A DNA stretch of 15,419 nucleotides from Frankiales bacterium (lineage in GTDB: Bacteria > Actinomycetota > Actinomycetes > Mycobacteriales > SCTD01): contig JAODNQ010000162.1 in assembly GCA_025464695.1 (NCBI GenBank), positions 1-15,419 on the forward strand. The letters are read 5' to 3'. Positions 1-9,255 of this stretch are shown one piece after another (the stretch's first letter is position 1; the number at the start of each line of letters is the position of its first letter). The translations under genes were made by a program, and so were the position numbers. The notes under the pieces were generated by a model. The model was not told where the DNA came from. It ran no database searches and was given only the letters and a program-made list of their open reading frames with translations.

Positions 1-1
1 A

Positions 2-1850
2 CCCGGCACGACGTTGGCGGGGGCGCTGAGCCAGCCGTCGTCGGACGGCCTCGACCGGACCTGGCGCTGCGCCCCGGTCACAGGCGGTGGCACCTGCACC
101 CTCCCGCCGGCGACGTCGCTGCCGAAGGGCACCTCGACCGCGCTGCAGCTGCTCGTCCGCGCGACGGGCACCGGCGCCGTCCTGCCGGCCCGCCTCGCCC
201 TCCGCGCGACCGCGGCGGGCGTCGAGGTCGCCACCACGACCGCGACCCTGGACAGCGCTGCCGCGACCACCGACCTCCTGCTCGACGTGACGCCGCCGTC
301 CGCGCTGCAGCCGGGTGCGCGCGGCCGGGTCGCTCTCCTGGTGACCTCGCTCGGCGCGGCAGCGCTCGGGCCCGTCGTCGTCACCGACGTGCTGCCGGTC
401 GGCCTGCAGCTGCTCGCCGCCCGCGGCTCCGGCTGGGGCTGCGCCGACGACACCTGCCGGTGGACCGGAGCCGCGGTCGCGTCCGGCGCGTCCCTGCCGC
501 TGCTCGAGCTCGACGTCCGGGCGCCGGGTGCTCCGACGGCAGCACCGCTGCACTGGCGCCCGACCGCCACCGGCACCGACACCGCCGGCGTGGTCCGGAC
601 GGCGTCGGCCGACTCCCAGCTCCCCGTGACGGCGGCCGTCCGGCCGACAGCCTCCTTGGCCGCCGCCCTCGAGGGCCCGCCGTCGGTGCCGGCCGGCGGC
701 TCGACGTCCGTGCGGCTCCAGGTCGGGGGCCAGGGGTTGGACGACCCGGCCCTGCGGCTCGTCGTCTCGGCCCCCCTCCCTGACGGGCTGTCCCTCGGAG
801 GCGCCGTGCCGGGCTGGTCCTGCGACGACGCGCGCGGCACCCTCCGGTGCTCGCGTCCGGGTGACCTGGGCAGCGACGGCTCGACCACGGTGCAGGTCCC
901 GCTGCACCTGGCGTCGTCCGTGTCGGGCCCCCTGCAGGTGGCGTTCTCCGTCGCGGTCGACGGCGGGCCGGCGTCCCCGCCCAGCACCGTCACCCTCGTC
1001 GCCGTCCCCCGCGACCGGGCCGTCGCGGACCTGGTGGCCGGCCGGCTGGCCGGGCGGACGGTCGTCCCGCTGGCGGGCGGGCAGGCCCTGCCCCTGGTGG
1101 GCGGGCGTGCGGTGCAGAGCACGCTCGAGCTGGTCGACCGGGGCAACGTCGCCCTGCAGCCCGGGTCGACCGCCGTCGTCACGGTGCACGCACCCCCCGG
1201 CGTCGACCTGACCGGCGGGGTCCGCAGCGGGGCGCGCGGCACGTGGTCGTGCATGCGGTCGACGTCCGTGCGCACCGTCGGGCAGGGGTCCGAGGCCCGC
1301 CCGGCGCGCGACCTCGTCTGCCGCTCCGTGCTCGACAAGGCCGTCCCGCTCGACGCCCGGGGCGTGCCGCTGGTGCTCAGCGCCACGGCGCTGACCGTCG
1401 CTGCCGGCCGGGACACCTGGCCCGTGGACCTGTCCTTCACCGAGCCCAGGGCGTCCGTGCAGCCCGCGGTCGCCGCGGCCGCCCTGACCGTCGACGTCTC
1501 CTACCTCGCCGGGCAGCTCGAGGGCAGCTTCCGGCTGCTGGCGCCCGGGCGCCCCTCGGTCCCGGCGCTGGCCGGGTTCCGCGTCGCGAACGCCGGGACG
1601 CAGCCGGTCTCGGGCTGGTCGCTCGTCGTGCTGCCGCCCGTCGGCGGCAGCGTCCGCCCGGCCGCGAGCGGCTGCCGGCTCGCCGCCAGCACCGCCGGCC
1701 TGCTGCCGCCTCCCGTCGTCGCCTCCCCGGTCGTCTGCACCGGCGGCGCCCTCGCCCCGGGCCGGGCCGTCCAGCGCGCCGTCGGCGTCCGGCGCGACCG
1801 GGCGGGGACGACGCCGTTCCCCCTCCGCGCCGTGCTCGTCAGCCCCGACG
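2..1850 (+). repeat. Five DUF11-like modules with paired cysteines (within giant CDS)
   Basis: Protein-level tandem modules of roughly 100-130 residues. Four carry a Trp-x-Cys core, at about nt 60-70 (TWRC), 432-442 (GWGC), 811-822 (GWSC) and 1241-1252 (TWSC). The fifth, near 1670, keeps only GCR. Each core is followed by a second cysteine within the same module, after a variable gap. The surrounding pattern (a V/L-rich strand, 'P.G..', 'A.G..W.C', then 'L..G....') matches the DUF11 conserved-repeat family, which is common in large bacterial surface proteins. The copies are strongly diverged, with no long exact DNA repeats, so they are old duplications. Module borders are approximate. Confidence 0.6.
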
Positions 1851-4800
1851 CCGTCCGGGGGCGCCCCGCGGTGCGCACCCCGCTGACCGGCGAGGCCCGC
1901 TTCCTCGCCCCCCTCGCGGTGAGCGGCACCGCCGTGCCGGCGCGCGTCGTGTCCGCCCGCTCCGGCGGCGCCGCGACCACCGTGTCCCTGGTCGCCGACG
2001 TCTCGGGAGCGCTCGACCCCGTCTTCCGCTGGCGGCAGCTCGTCACCCGCGGCGCTCCGCTCGTGCGGGTGACGGGGTCCGGCAAGGTCGCGCAGTTCGC
2101 CACCCCGTCGGTCAAGCACGCTGTCCGGCTGCAGTTCGAGGTCGTGGCGACCGACGGGCGCTTCCGCTCCGTCGGGCGCACCAGCGTCGTCGTCGACCCG
2201 GCCGCCGCGCCGACCACCTCGACGAGCACCGGCTGGGACGGCAAGCGCGTCGCGGCCTCGGGCTCGCAGGGCCTGCGGGTCGCGCCGATGGTGCCCGGAG
2301 CTCCGGTCGCTGCCGGACCTGCCGCCGTCGTCCCCGTCCCCGCGCCCGCTGCCCGCTCGGCCGTCCCCTCGCGCCGCCCCGCGAGCCTGCTCGCCGCCCC
2401 GCTGACGGGCGTGCCGTGCCTGGACCTGCGCTACGACTTCGGCGGGGACGGCGGACCGGCCGCAGGCGCCCCGTTCAGCAACCAGGGCGACCGCGGGCCG
2501 ACCGTGGTGCATCCCGACAGCATCGTCGACGGCCTCGGCAACGACATCACGTCGACCTTCACCTGCGCGCTCGGCACCCGCGACCTCGGGGGCGGCACCT
2601 GGTACACCGTCGACGGCGCCGCCGTCGCCAACACCTCCGACCCCAGCGGTCAGGTGGTGCTGGCTGCGGAGCACCTCGGGCTCACCCTGAAGGCCGGGAC
2701 CTACATCAGGTACGGGACCGGGGGCGGGACGGCGTTCTACACGCTCGGCGTCGTGAAGCCGCCGCGGCCCGGTGTCGGCACTCCGGCAGCGCCGTCCGTC
2801 ACCGCCGTCACGACGGCTGCGCAGCCGGGCGGGCGCGGCCCGCAGCACCTGCTCCGCGCGTCCGGGCCGACGTGGGACAACCGGACGGCCGCCGCCGACG
2901 TCCGGCCCCTGCTGACCGTCTCCCCGACGACGTACCGCTGGTGGTCGTGCACCGCGACGCAGACCCTGGCCGACTGCCGCACCACGCTCGCCAACCGACG
3001 GGACCAGACCGGGGCGGACTACCTCCCGGGCGACGACGACGCCGGCCGCTCCCTCTGGCCGGTCGCGACCGCCACGAACAGCACGACCAGCGGCGGGACG
3101 CCGCTGACCAGCGCTCAGACCGAGGTCGAGGCCGCGGCCGGCACGTTCGTCAGCGACCCGTACGTCGCGGAGGACCCGGCTGTCTCGTACGACGCCGCCG
3201 GGCAGCCGGTCTACGTCACGTCGTCGGCACAGACCGTGCCGGCGACCGCGGTGCTGACGGCGTCCGCGCCGGTCGTCCGCAGCGCCGGGGTCCTGGCGCC
3301 GACCACCTACCAGTGGCTGCGCTGCCAGGTCGGCGCCGTCCCGCCGACGGGCTGCGCGCTCGTCCAGGGCGCCACCGCCGCCCGCTACCCCGTCACCGTG
3401 GCCGACGACGGCAGTCAGCTCGCCGTGACCACGACGACAGCCCGCGTCGGGGGGACCGCCGCCGTCACCACCCGCAGCGCCGGCACCGTCGAGTCGGTGG
3501 GCCTGAGCGTCGCCGGCGAGGTCACGGGCAGCCCGACGCCGCGCCCCGGCGACATCGTCACCGCGCGGGTCACCGGCGTCACGCGCGCCGGCCAGCCCCT
3601 CGCCGGCAGCCTGCTGACCTACCAGTGGCTGCGCTGCACGACGACCTGCACCCCCGTCCCTGGTGCCACCGGGGCGAGCTCCACCCTGACGCTCGCCGAC
3701 GTCGGCACCCAGCCGACCGTGCGCGTGACGGCGACCTCCGGCAGCCTGTCCGGCACCGTGGACCTCGTCGCCGTGGACGCCGGGTTGCCCGTCCGGGTCG
3801 GCCCCGGTGTGCCGCCGCCGACGTCCCCCGCGTTCGTCGACGGCGTCGTCGCCGGCCCCGGGAGCGTCCTGACCGGCGTGCCTGCCACCTACGTGACGCA
3901 GGTGACCGTGACCGGGCGCTGGGTGCGCTGCACGAGCGCGGCCGCGGTCCTGCTCGACGCCGCGCGCGGCTCGACGCCGGAAGGATGCGTCGACGTGACG
4001 GGGACACCGTCCGTCCGCCCCGGCGCCCTCGAGCACGTCGCCGACGCCGCGGACTACGCGGCCGGCCGGCTGCTCTTCGTGAGCGACGGGTCGGTCGCCT
4101 TCCCCGGCACCGGGACCCTGCACGACTACACCGTCGCGACGACGACGCCCGCCGTCCTGGCCGCCCCCGGCCCGGCCCTGGTGACCGCGCCCTCGTCCTC
4201 CCCGGCCTCCCCGGTCCGGCCCGGGACCGTGCTGAGCCCGACGGCCGGCGTCTGGGCGGCCTTCCCGGCCGTCGCGGCGCACGTCCCGGTCTGGCAGCGC
4301 TGCGCCCTCGACGCGCCCGCCACCTGCGCCGACCTCGTCGTCGACGGCGCCCCCGTGACCGGCCCGTACACCGTGGTCCCGGCCGACGTCGGTGGGAGCC
4401 TGCGGCTGCGCGACACCGTCGTCGCGGCCGCCGACCCCGCCAGCACCGCGACGGCCTACAGCGCTCTCGTGACCGTCACGGCGGTGACGCTCACCCAGGT
4501 GACCGCCCCCACGACCGGCCTGTCCGGCCTCCAGGCACCCGTCGTCGGCACCCCGCTGACCGGCACCCCCGGCACCTACAGCGAGCCCGGCGCGACCCTG
4601 GTGGCGTCCTGGCTGAGCTGCCTCGGCACCGACTGCCAGACCCGCGTCACCGGCCTGACGTACACGCCCGGCCTCGACGACGTCGGCCGCTCCCTGGTGC
4701 TGCAGGTCGAGGTCAGCGCTCTCGGCGCGACCCTCACGGCGCGGTCGGCCGGCACCGGGCTCGTGGTCGCGGCCGAGGCGCCGGTCGTCGTGACCACCGA

Positions 4801-7800
4801 CCTCGCCAACGACGTCGGGACCGTCCTCGCCGGCAAGCCCCTGGTGGTGCGCGGCGCGGCTGCCGGCACCGGGCCGTTCCGCTACGTCTGGGCTCGCGGC
4901 GGCGGCGCGGCAGGCTTCACCGCTGCCGGCGCCGTGCTGACCGTGGCCGCGCCTGCCGACGGCAGCTCGGGCGCGAGCACCTTCACCCTCACGGCCACGG
5001 ATGCGCTCGGCCGCACCGGGAGCCGCAGCGTCACGGTGGCCTACGGCCCGGGCGCCCCGCCCGCCCTGCTCTGCGGCCTGGCGACCGCCGTCCGCAACCT
5101 CCAGGGCTTCGACCTCGGCGGCGGCATCGTCCTCGAGGTGACCAGCGGGACGGTCAGCCTCGGCCCGTGCACCGGTGCCACCACCGTCTCCCTGCAGGGC
5201 TCCGCGACCCTGTTCGGTCGGATCTCGATCGCCTCGCTCAGCGCCTCCGCCGACGTGTCCGCACTGACGATGTCGGCCGGCCAGCTGTCCTTCCCGGGCG
5301 ACCCGGCGCTCGCCGGGGTCGTGCTGCCGCTCAGCGGCTCGCTCACCGTGGGCCTGGCGGCCGGGTCGGCCCGGACCGTCTCCGGGACGCTCACCGCGGG
5401 GGACCTGCCGCTCCCCGGCGCGCTCCAGCTGCCCGGCGCCTGGACGGCCGGCGCCCGGCTGACCCTGAGCAGCGACGGCGGCGTGCAGTCCGTGGGGCTG
5501 TCGGTCGCCGCCTACGACGCCACCGACGGCGCCTCGACGGAGGAGGACGACGACGGCCTGCCCGTCGCGCCGGAGGGCGCGCCCCGGCTGTCCCTGCTCG
5601 GGTCCTACGGCACCGACGGCGCGCTCTCGTTCAGCCTGACCGCCACCGGCGTGGTGCGCTTCGCCGACAGCGGCCTGGACGTGGCCGGCACCGTCGAGCG
5701 GGAGGCCGGCGGCACCGCCGTCGTCACGGCCTCCGGCGAGCTGGCCGCTCCGGTGGACCTCGGTCGCGGCGTCACCCTCGAGCGCGCCGCGCTCGCCTGG
5801 TCCGGCAGCCGGTTCAGCGGGTCCGGTGCCGTGACCGTCCGGACCCCCGGCACCGCTGTCCTGCGCGGCAGCGTCGCCTTCGCCTTCAGCGACCCGAGGA
5901 GCTGGTCGCTCGCCGTCACCGGCAGCGCCTCCGACCTCGACCTCGTGCCAGGGCTCTCGCTCGGTGGCGCGGCGCTGTCGGGCACGCTCTCGCGGTCGCC
6001 CGCCGGCACCGCCTTCGGCCTGACCGTCGCGGTCTCCCAGGCGACCCTGACCGGGATCTCGGAGGTCACGCTGAGCGCGCTCCGCCTCGGGATCAGCGGT
6101 ACCTGCCCGGCCGCCCGGACGACGTCCCCGAGCCCCGGCTGCGCCGCGGTGCTGACCGTCTCCGGCTCGGTCGCCGTGACCGCCGGAGGCAGCACGGTGC
6201 GCGCCGGCCTGACCGGTCAGGTCGACACCGCCGCGGGGACGGTGGCCCTCCGGACGACCACCCTCGGCGCCGTCCGGCTGCCCGGTGGCGTCGACCTCGG
6301 CAGCACCCGGTTCTCCCTCGACTACGGGCCCGCGCCCACCACCGGACCGGTCGAGGGCCGCGCGCCCCCGGCCGGGGCCAAGCAGCTGCGGGTCGAGGTC
6401 GCCGGCTCGTCCACGATCAACGGCACCCTCGTGTCCGCCGTCGTGCGCTTCGGCACCGCCGGGTACCTCGTGGCGTTCAGCCTCGACGCCTTCACGCCCT
6501 TCTCCGGCGCCCCGACCATCAGCGACGCCGGTCTGCGCCTGTCCTCCTACGACACGACGATCACCTTCGGCGGACGCACCGAGCGCCTCAAGGCCGGCGA
6601 GCTCCGGCTGTTCGGCCGCGTGGCAGCGCCGGCCTGGTTCGCCTCGGCCGTCGGGCGCGACGACCTCGGCTCGGCCTACCTGACCGGCACCCTCGTGCTC
6701 GGCGGGACGTCGGCCGACCTGACCGCCCGGTTCACCTTCCCGAAGGTCGACCTCGTCAGCACCGGCGCCGGCGACCTGAGCCTCGACAGCGTCGCCATCC
6801 GGATCTCGCTGCAGTCCGGCGGCGTCACGGTCGGGGTCTCCGCCCCGACCACGCTGCTCGTCGCCCCCGCGCAGGGCGCGGCCGAGCCGCAGGCCCTGCA
6901 GCTGGCCCTCACGGCCACCTACGCCCCGGCGTCGCAGACCCTGCGCGGCGAGCTGTCGCTGACGTCGGCGACCGGTTGGCAGGACGCGTTCGGCGTCAGC
7001 GGGCTGGTCGTGCACGACCTCACGGTCGCGATCGGCATCGTGTTCGGCACGGGCATCCCGACACCCAGCCTGGGCTTCGCCGGCAGCGTCGAGCTGCCGC
7101 CGGGCATCGCCGACCCCATCGGCCTGGTCCCGGGCACGCCGGTGACCCTGGTCGCCAACATCGACCTCGCCAACCCCTGCTTCGCGATCGAGCTGGGCCG
7201 CGGAGCCAGCACGACGCCGGTCCTCGACGTCGCGCACCTGGGCCTCGTCACCGCCAACCACGCCCAGCTCGTCATCGCGCCGACCGGCTGCGAGGTCGGC
7301 CGGTACCGCTACCCCGCGGGCCTGACCGTCCACTTCGACGGTGCCGTCGCCGCGGTGCCCGTCTCAGCCGACCTCACGCTGACGACGTCACCGCTGACGG
7401 TCAAGGCCGACATCGACGTCGGCGCGTTCGCGCTCGGACCGCTGACCGTCGACCGGACGCACCTGCGGCTCGAGAAGGTCAGCGACGGCGTCACGCTGCA
7501 GCTCGAGGGCGGCGTGCAGGCCTTCGGCGTCACCGCGCAGGTGCAGGGCGAGTTCACGCTCACCGCCGGACGCCGGGTGCTCGACCTGCACGGGCAGTTC
7601 ACGACTCCGGACCTCGGGGGCTTCCGGGTCGAGGAGCTCTCCGTCGACTTCCACGCCGAGGGCACGAGCATCTCGGCGCACGCGTCGCTCGCCCTCGACG
7701 TCCTCGGGTCCCCCCAGACGGCGGAGCTCTCCTTCCGGATCGCCAACGGCCGGTTCGACGAGGCGCGCGCGACCGTCCACCTGCGCGCGCCGCTCGACGT

Positions 7801-9181
7801 CGGCGGGGGGAGCCTCGCCCTCAGCGGCGACTTCGACCTGCTGCTGCGGACCGGTCAGGCTCCCGACCTCACCTTCGCCGGGTCGGCGACGGCCGACGGC
7901 CGGACCCTCGCCGCGGTCAGCGGCCGGGTCGGGCCGAGCGGCATCAGCCTGACGGCCAGGGTCGACGTCCCCGACGTCTTCTCGGCCACGCTCTCCGGCG
8001 CGGTCGCCTACAGCTCGCCCGGTGCCGACGCGGCACCCCTGCAGGTCCTCGACCGCGAGGGCACCCTGGTCGACGCCGCTCCCGGCGACTTCCGCTTCGC
8101 GGCCACCGACGTCCAGCTCGGCCTGGCCGGCTTCACGGCCGGGGCGGACGTCGTCGTCGGCCACGTCGACGGCGAGACCTGGGGCGACGTCTCGGTCGAC
8201 CTGCACCTCGGCCTCGGGGAGGTCGCCGCCGGCATCGAGCTCGACGGCAGCTTCTCCAGCGACGGCGACTTCTCCCTCGCCGGCAGCGGCTCCGCGACGG
8301 TCGCGGGCTTCCCGCTGCCGACGCTGCAGTTCGCCGTCGCCAAGTCCGGCGGGGAGCTGACCCTCGAGGCGTCGGCCACCGCCAGCGTCCCCGGCGTCTT
8401 CGACGTGGCCCTGAACGGTCAGTTCAGCCGGACGGCGGCGTACGGGACGCTGTTCCGCTTCGTCGGGTCCGCGCAGCTGACGGTCGGCGACTACCAGCTC
8501 GGCGCCGCGAAGGTCGCCCTGTTCCGCGACGTCGCGGTCCGCGGGGCCGACCCGGGCACCGCGACGACGGCGGGCACGCCGCTCGCCCCGGCCAGCTGCA
8601 GCGGCGGCTGCGTCTACCGGACGGGACTGCTCGCCGACGGCACCCTGTCGGTGCCGAACCTGGCCCGGGCGACGGTGCACGTGGCGCTGTCCTCGGACGG
8701 CTCGGCCGCCTTCAGCGCGGACCTCGCCGTGGGCGGCGACCTCGCGAGCGTCCTCGGCACGGTGGACGCCCACGTGGCGTTCGACAAGCCGGCGCGCGGT
8801 CCCGCCACGCTGCGGTTCTCCGTCGTCGTCCGCGACGCCCTGGGGATCCCGGGCTTCCTGCTGGTCTCGGGCTCGTTCAGCACCGGCGGCAGCTACTCGC
8901 TGACGGCTGCGCTCTCCTACGGTCCGGTGAGCGGGAGCCTGGACCTCGGCCTGGTCGAGGTCGGGGTGACGGCGTCGGGCAGCTTCGCCGTCAGCGTGTC
9001 GGGCGGCTCCGGCCCGCCTGCGGTGAACGTGGCGTTCGCCGGCTCCGGGTCGCTGCAGTACAAGCCGCTGCTCGGGTCCTGGACGACGCTGCTGGGCGTC
9101 CGGCTGGCCGCGAACCTCGACCCCCCGAAGCTGACGGTCGGCTTCACGCTGCTGGGCGGCGACTACGCGATCGACGTCTGA
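2..9181 (+). CDS. Giant multidomain surface/secreted protein, 5' end outside window
   Basis: Reading is open from the window edge to a TGA at 9179-9181, giving at least 3059 residues. The TTG at 14 is probably internal, because the frame continues upstream and no ribosome site is visible. In order it shows: five degenerate DUF11-like beta-sandwich modules (to about nt 1850), a PKD/Ig-like module (about 1916-2215), a Pro/Ala/Val linker (about 2225-2400), a unique Gly-rich domain (about 2400-2755), six Ig-like modules with a W-x-x-C core (about 2790-4770), another PKD-like module (about 4790-5040), then about 1370 residues of amphipathic beta-strand repeats. Cysteines mostly come in close pairs, as expected for disulfides outside the cytoplasm. 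No LPXTG motif, C-terminal hydrophobic segment or positive tail is present; it ends in GGDYAIDV. Any signal peptide lies outside the window. DUF11 and Ig modules suggest a structural or adhesive wall role, which is inference. No catalytic motif was recognised. Confidence 0.9.
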   Translation, partial: PGTTLAGALSQPSSDGLDRTWRCAPVTGGGTCTLPPATSLPKGTSTALQLLVRATGTGAVLPARLALRATAAGVEVATTTATLDSAAATTDLLLDVTPPSALQPGARGRVALLVTSLGAAALGPVVVTDVLPVGLQLLAARGSGWGCADDTCRWTGAAVASGASLPLLELDVRAPGAPTAAPLHWRPTATGTDTAGVVRTASADSQLPVTAAVRPTASLAAALEGPPSVPAGGSTSVRLQVGGQGLDDPALRLVVSAPLPDGLSLGGAVPGWSCDDARGTLRCSRPGDLGSDGSTTVQVPLHLASSVSGPLQVAFSVAVDGGPASPPSTVTLVAVPRDRAVADLVAGRLAGRTVVPLAGGQALPLVGGRAVQSTLELVDRGNVALQPGSTAVVTVHAPPGVDLTGGVRSGARGTWSCMRSTSVRTVGQGSEARPARDLVCRSVLDKAVPLDARGVPLVLSATALTVAAGRDTWPVDLSFTEPRASVQPAVAAAALTVDVSYLAGQLEGSFRLLAPGRPSVPALAGFRVANAGTQPVSGWSLVVLPPVGGSVRPAASGCRLAASTAGLLPPPVVASPVVCTGGALAPGRAVQRAVGVRRDRAGTTPFPLRAVLVSPDAVRGRPAVRTPLTGEARFLAPLAVSGTAVPARVVSARSGGAATTVSLVADVSGALDPVFRWRQLVTRGAPLVRVTGSGKVAQFATPSVKHAVRLQFEVVATDGRFRSVGRTSVVVDPAAAPTTSTSTGWDGKRVAASGSQGLRVAPMVPGAPVAAGPAAVVPVPAPAARSAVPSRRPASLLAAPLTGVPCLDLRYDFGGDGGPAAGAPFSNQGDRGPTVVHPDSIVDGLGNDITSTFTCALGTRDLGGGTWYTVDGAAVANTSDPSGQVVLAAEHLGLTLKAGTYIRYGTGGGTAFYTLGVVKPPRPGVGTPAAPSVTAVTTAAQPGGRGPQHLLRASGPTWDNRTAAADVRPLLTVSPTTYRWWSCTATQTLADCRTTLANRRDQTGADYLPGDDDAGRSLWPVATATNSTTSGGTPLTSAQTEVEAAAGTFVSDPYVAEDPAVSYDAAGQPVYVTSSAQTVPATAVLTASAPVVRSAGVLAPTTYQWLRCQVGAVPPTGCALVQGATAARYPVTVADDGSQLAVTTTTARVGGTAAVTTRSAGTVESVGLSVAGEVTGSPTPRPGDIVTARVTGVTRAGQPLAGSLLTYQWLRCTTTCTPVPGATGASSTLTLADVGTQPTVRVTATSGSLSGTVDLVAVDAGLPVRVGPGVPPPTSPAFVDGVVAGPGSVLTGVPATYVTQVTVTGRWVRCTSAAAVLLDAARGSTPEGCVDVTGTPSVRPGALEHVADAADYAAGRLLFVSDGSVAFPGTGTLHDYTVATTTPAVLAAPGPALVTAPSSSPASPVRPGTVLSPTAGVWAAFPAVAAHVPVWQRCALDAPATCADLVVDGAPVTGPYTVVPADVGGSLRLRDTVVAAADPASTATAYSALVTVTAVTLTQVTAPTTGLSGLQAPVVGTPLTGTPGTYSEPGATLVASWLSCLGTDCQTRVTGLTYTPGLDDVGRSLVLQVEVSALGATLTARSAGTGLVVAAEAPVVVTTDLANDVGTVLAGKPLVVRGAAAGTGPFRYVWARGGGAAGFTAAGAVLTVAAPADGSSGASTFTLTATDALGRTGSRSVTVAYGPGAPPALLCGLATAVRNLQGFDLGGGIVLEVTSGTVSLGPCTGATTVSLQGSATLFGRISIASLSASADVSALTMSAGQLSFPGDPALAGVVLPLSGSLTVGLAAGSARTVSGTLTAGDLPLPGALQLPGAWTAGARLTLSSDGGVQSVGLSVAAYDATDGASTEEDDDGLPVAPEGAPRLSLLGSYGTDGALSFSLTATGVVRFADSGLDVAGTVEREAGGTAVVTASGELAAPVDLGRGVTLERAALAWSGSRFSGSGAVTVRTPGTAVLRGSVAFAFSDPRSWSLAVTGSASDLDLVPGLSLGGAALSGTLSRSPAGTAFGLTVAVSQATLTGISEVTLSALRLGISGTCPAARTTSPSPGCAAVLTVSGSVAVTAGGSTVRAGLTGQVDTAAGTVALRTTTLGAVRLPGGVDLGSTRFSLDYGPAPTTGPVEGRAPPAGAKQLRVEVAGSSTINGTLVSAVVRFGTAGYLVAFSLDAFTPFSGAPTISDAGLRLSSYDTTITFGGRTERLKAGELRLFGRVAAPAWFASAVGRDDLGSAYLTGTLVLGGTSADLTARFTFPKVDLVSTGAGDLSLDSVAIRISLQSGGVTVGVSAPTTLLVAPAQGAAEPQALQLALTATYAPASQTLRGELSLTSATGWQDAFGVSGLVVHDLTVAIGIVFGTGIPTPSLGFAGSVELPPGIADPIGLVPGTPVTLVANIDLANPCFAIELGRGASTTPVLDVAHLGLVTANHAQLVIAPTGCEVGRYRYPAGLTVHFDGAVAAVPVSADLTLTTSPLTVKADIDVGAFALGPLTVDRTHLRLEKVSDGVTLQLEGGVQAFGVTAQVQGEFTLTAGRRVLDLHGQFTTPDLGGFRVEELSVDFHAEGTSISAHASLALDVLGSPQTAELSFRIANGRFDEARATVHLRAPLDVGGGSLALSGDFDLLLRTGQAPDLTFAGSATADGRTLAAVSGRVGPSGISLTARVDVPDVFSATLSGAVAYSSPGADAAPLQVLDREGTLVDAAPGDFRFAATDVQLGLAGFTAGADVVVGHVDGETWGDVSVDLHLGLGEVAAGIELDGSFSSDGDFSLAGSGSATVAGFPLPTLQFAVAKSGGELTLEASATASVPGVFDVALNGQFSRTAAYGTLFRFVGSAQLTVGDYQLGAAKVALFRDVAVRGADPGTATTAGTPLAPASCSGGCVYRTGLLADGTLSVPNLARATVHVALSSDGSAAFSADLAVGGDLASVLGTVDAHVAFDKPARGPATLRFSVVVRDALGIPGFLLVSGSFSTGGSYSLTAALSYGPVSGSLDLGLVEVGVTASGSFAVSVSGGSGPPAVNVAFAGSGSLQYKPLLGSWTTLLGVRLAANLDPPKLTVGFTLLGGDYAIDV
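2790..4770 (+). repeat. Six Ig-like modules of the YQWLRC type (within giant CDS)
   Basis: Six modules of about 90-110 residues share a strand ending in W-x-x-C: TYRWWSC near 2929, TYQWLRC near 3304, TYQWLRC near 3616, RWVRC near 3915, VWQRC near 4289 and SWLSC near 4608. A second cysteine follows 4-20 or so residues later, then Y/T..., D-D/V-G, and 'L.V..T'. This is the familiar actinobacterial Ig-like repeat in which the W-C strand packs the sandwich core. Copies two and three share 21 identical nucleotides (3305-3325 and 3617-3637), the most recent-looking duplication in the array; the others are diverged. Likely role: a spacer or stalk holding the C-terminal part away from the cell, which is inference. 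Confidence 0.65.
5060..9178 (+). repeat. Long amphipathic beta-strand repeat region (C-terminal half of giant CDS)
   Basis: About 1370 residues consist almost entirely of short strands with alternating hydrophobic and polar residues, separated by Gly/Ser/Asp turns. A loose unit recurs: hydrophobic pairs around 'L.G..L', a strand of the form x-V-x-L-x-V, then 'G.L.G.....'. Lysine, helix-forming stretches and long linkers are rare. An acidic patch, EEDDDG, lies near nt 5538-5558. Eight cysteines form four pairs, near 5072/5170, 6103/6141, 7178/7289 and 8598/8610. The texture resembles a beta-helix or the beta-groove of AsmA/TamB-like proteins, but I see no family-defining motif and cannot assign a fold. 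Confidence 0.5.
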
Positions 9182-9232
9182 GGGCAGGCGTCCGGGCGGT
9201 GCGGCTGACCCCTCCCACCCGGCCGCCTGCTC
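9182..9232. terminator. Terminator-like hairpin between convergent genes
   Basis: Immediately after the giant gene's stop, bases 9182-9196 pair with 9218-9232. The stem has 15 positions with one T-C mismatch and one G-T wobble, around a 21-base loop. It lies 23 bases beyond the stop of the convergent small gene, so it could serve both strands. There is no T-tract on either side, as is usual in high-GC actinobacteria, so terminator activity is inferred from stem strength and position. Confidence 0.5.
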
Positions 9233-9255
9233 GGACCGCCCGCGAGGCTCGACGC

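Noticed and set aside
8900..9181. Cell-wall sorting signal or membrane anchor at the end of the giant protein
   Set aside because: No LPXTG-like motif, no hydrophobic segment and no basic tail; the sequence stays beta-rich to the last residue.
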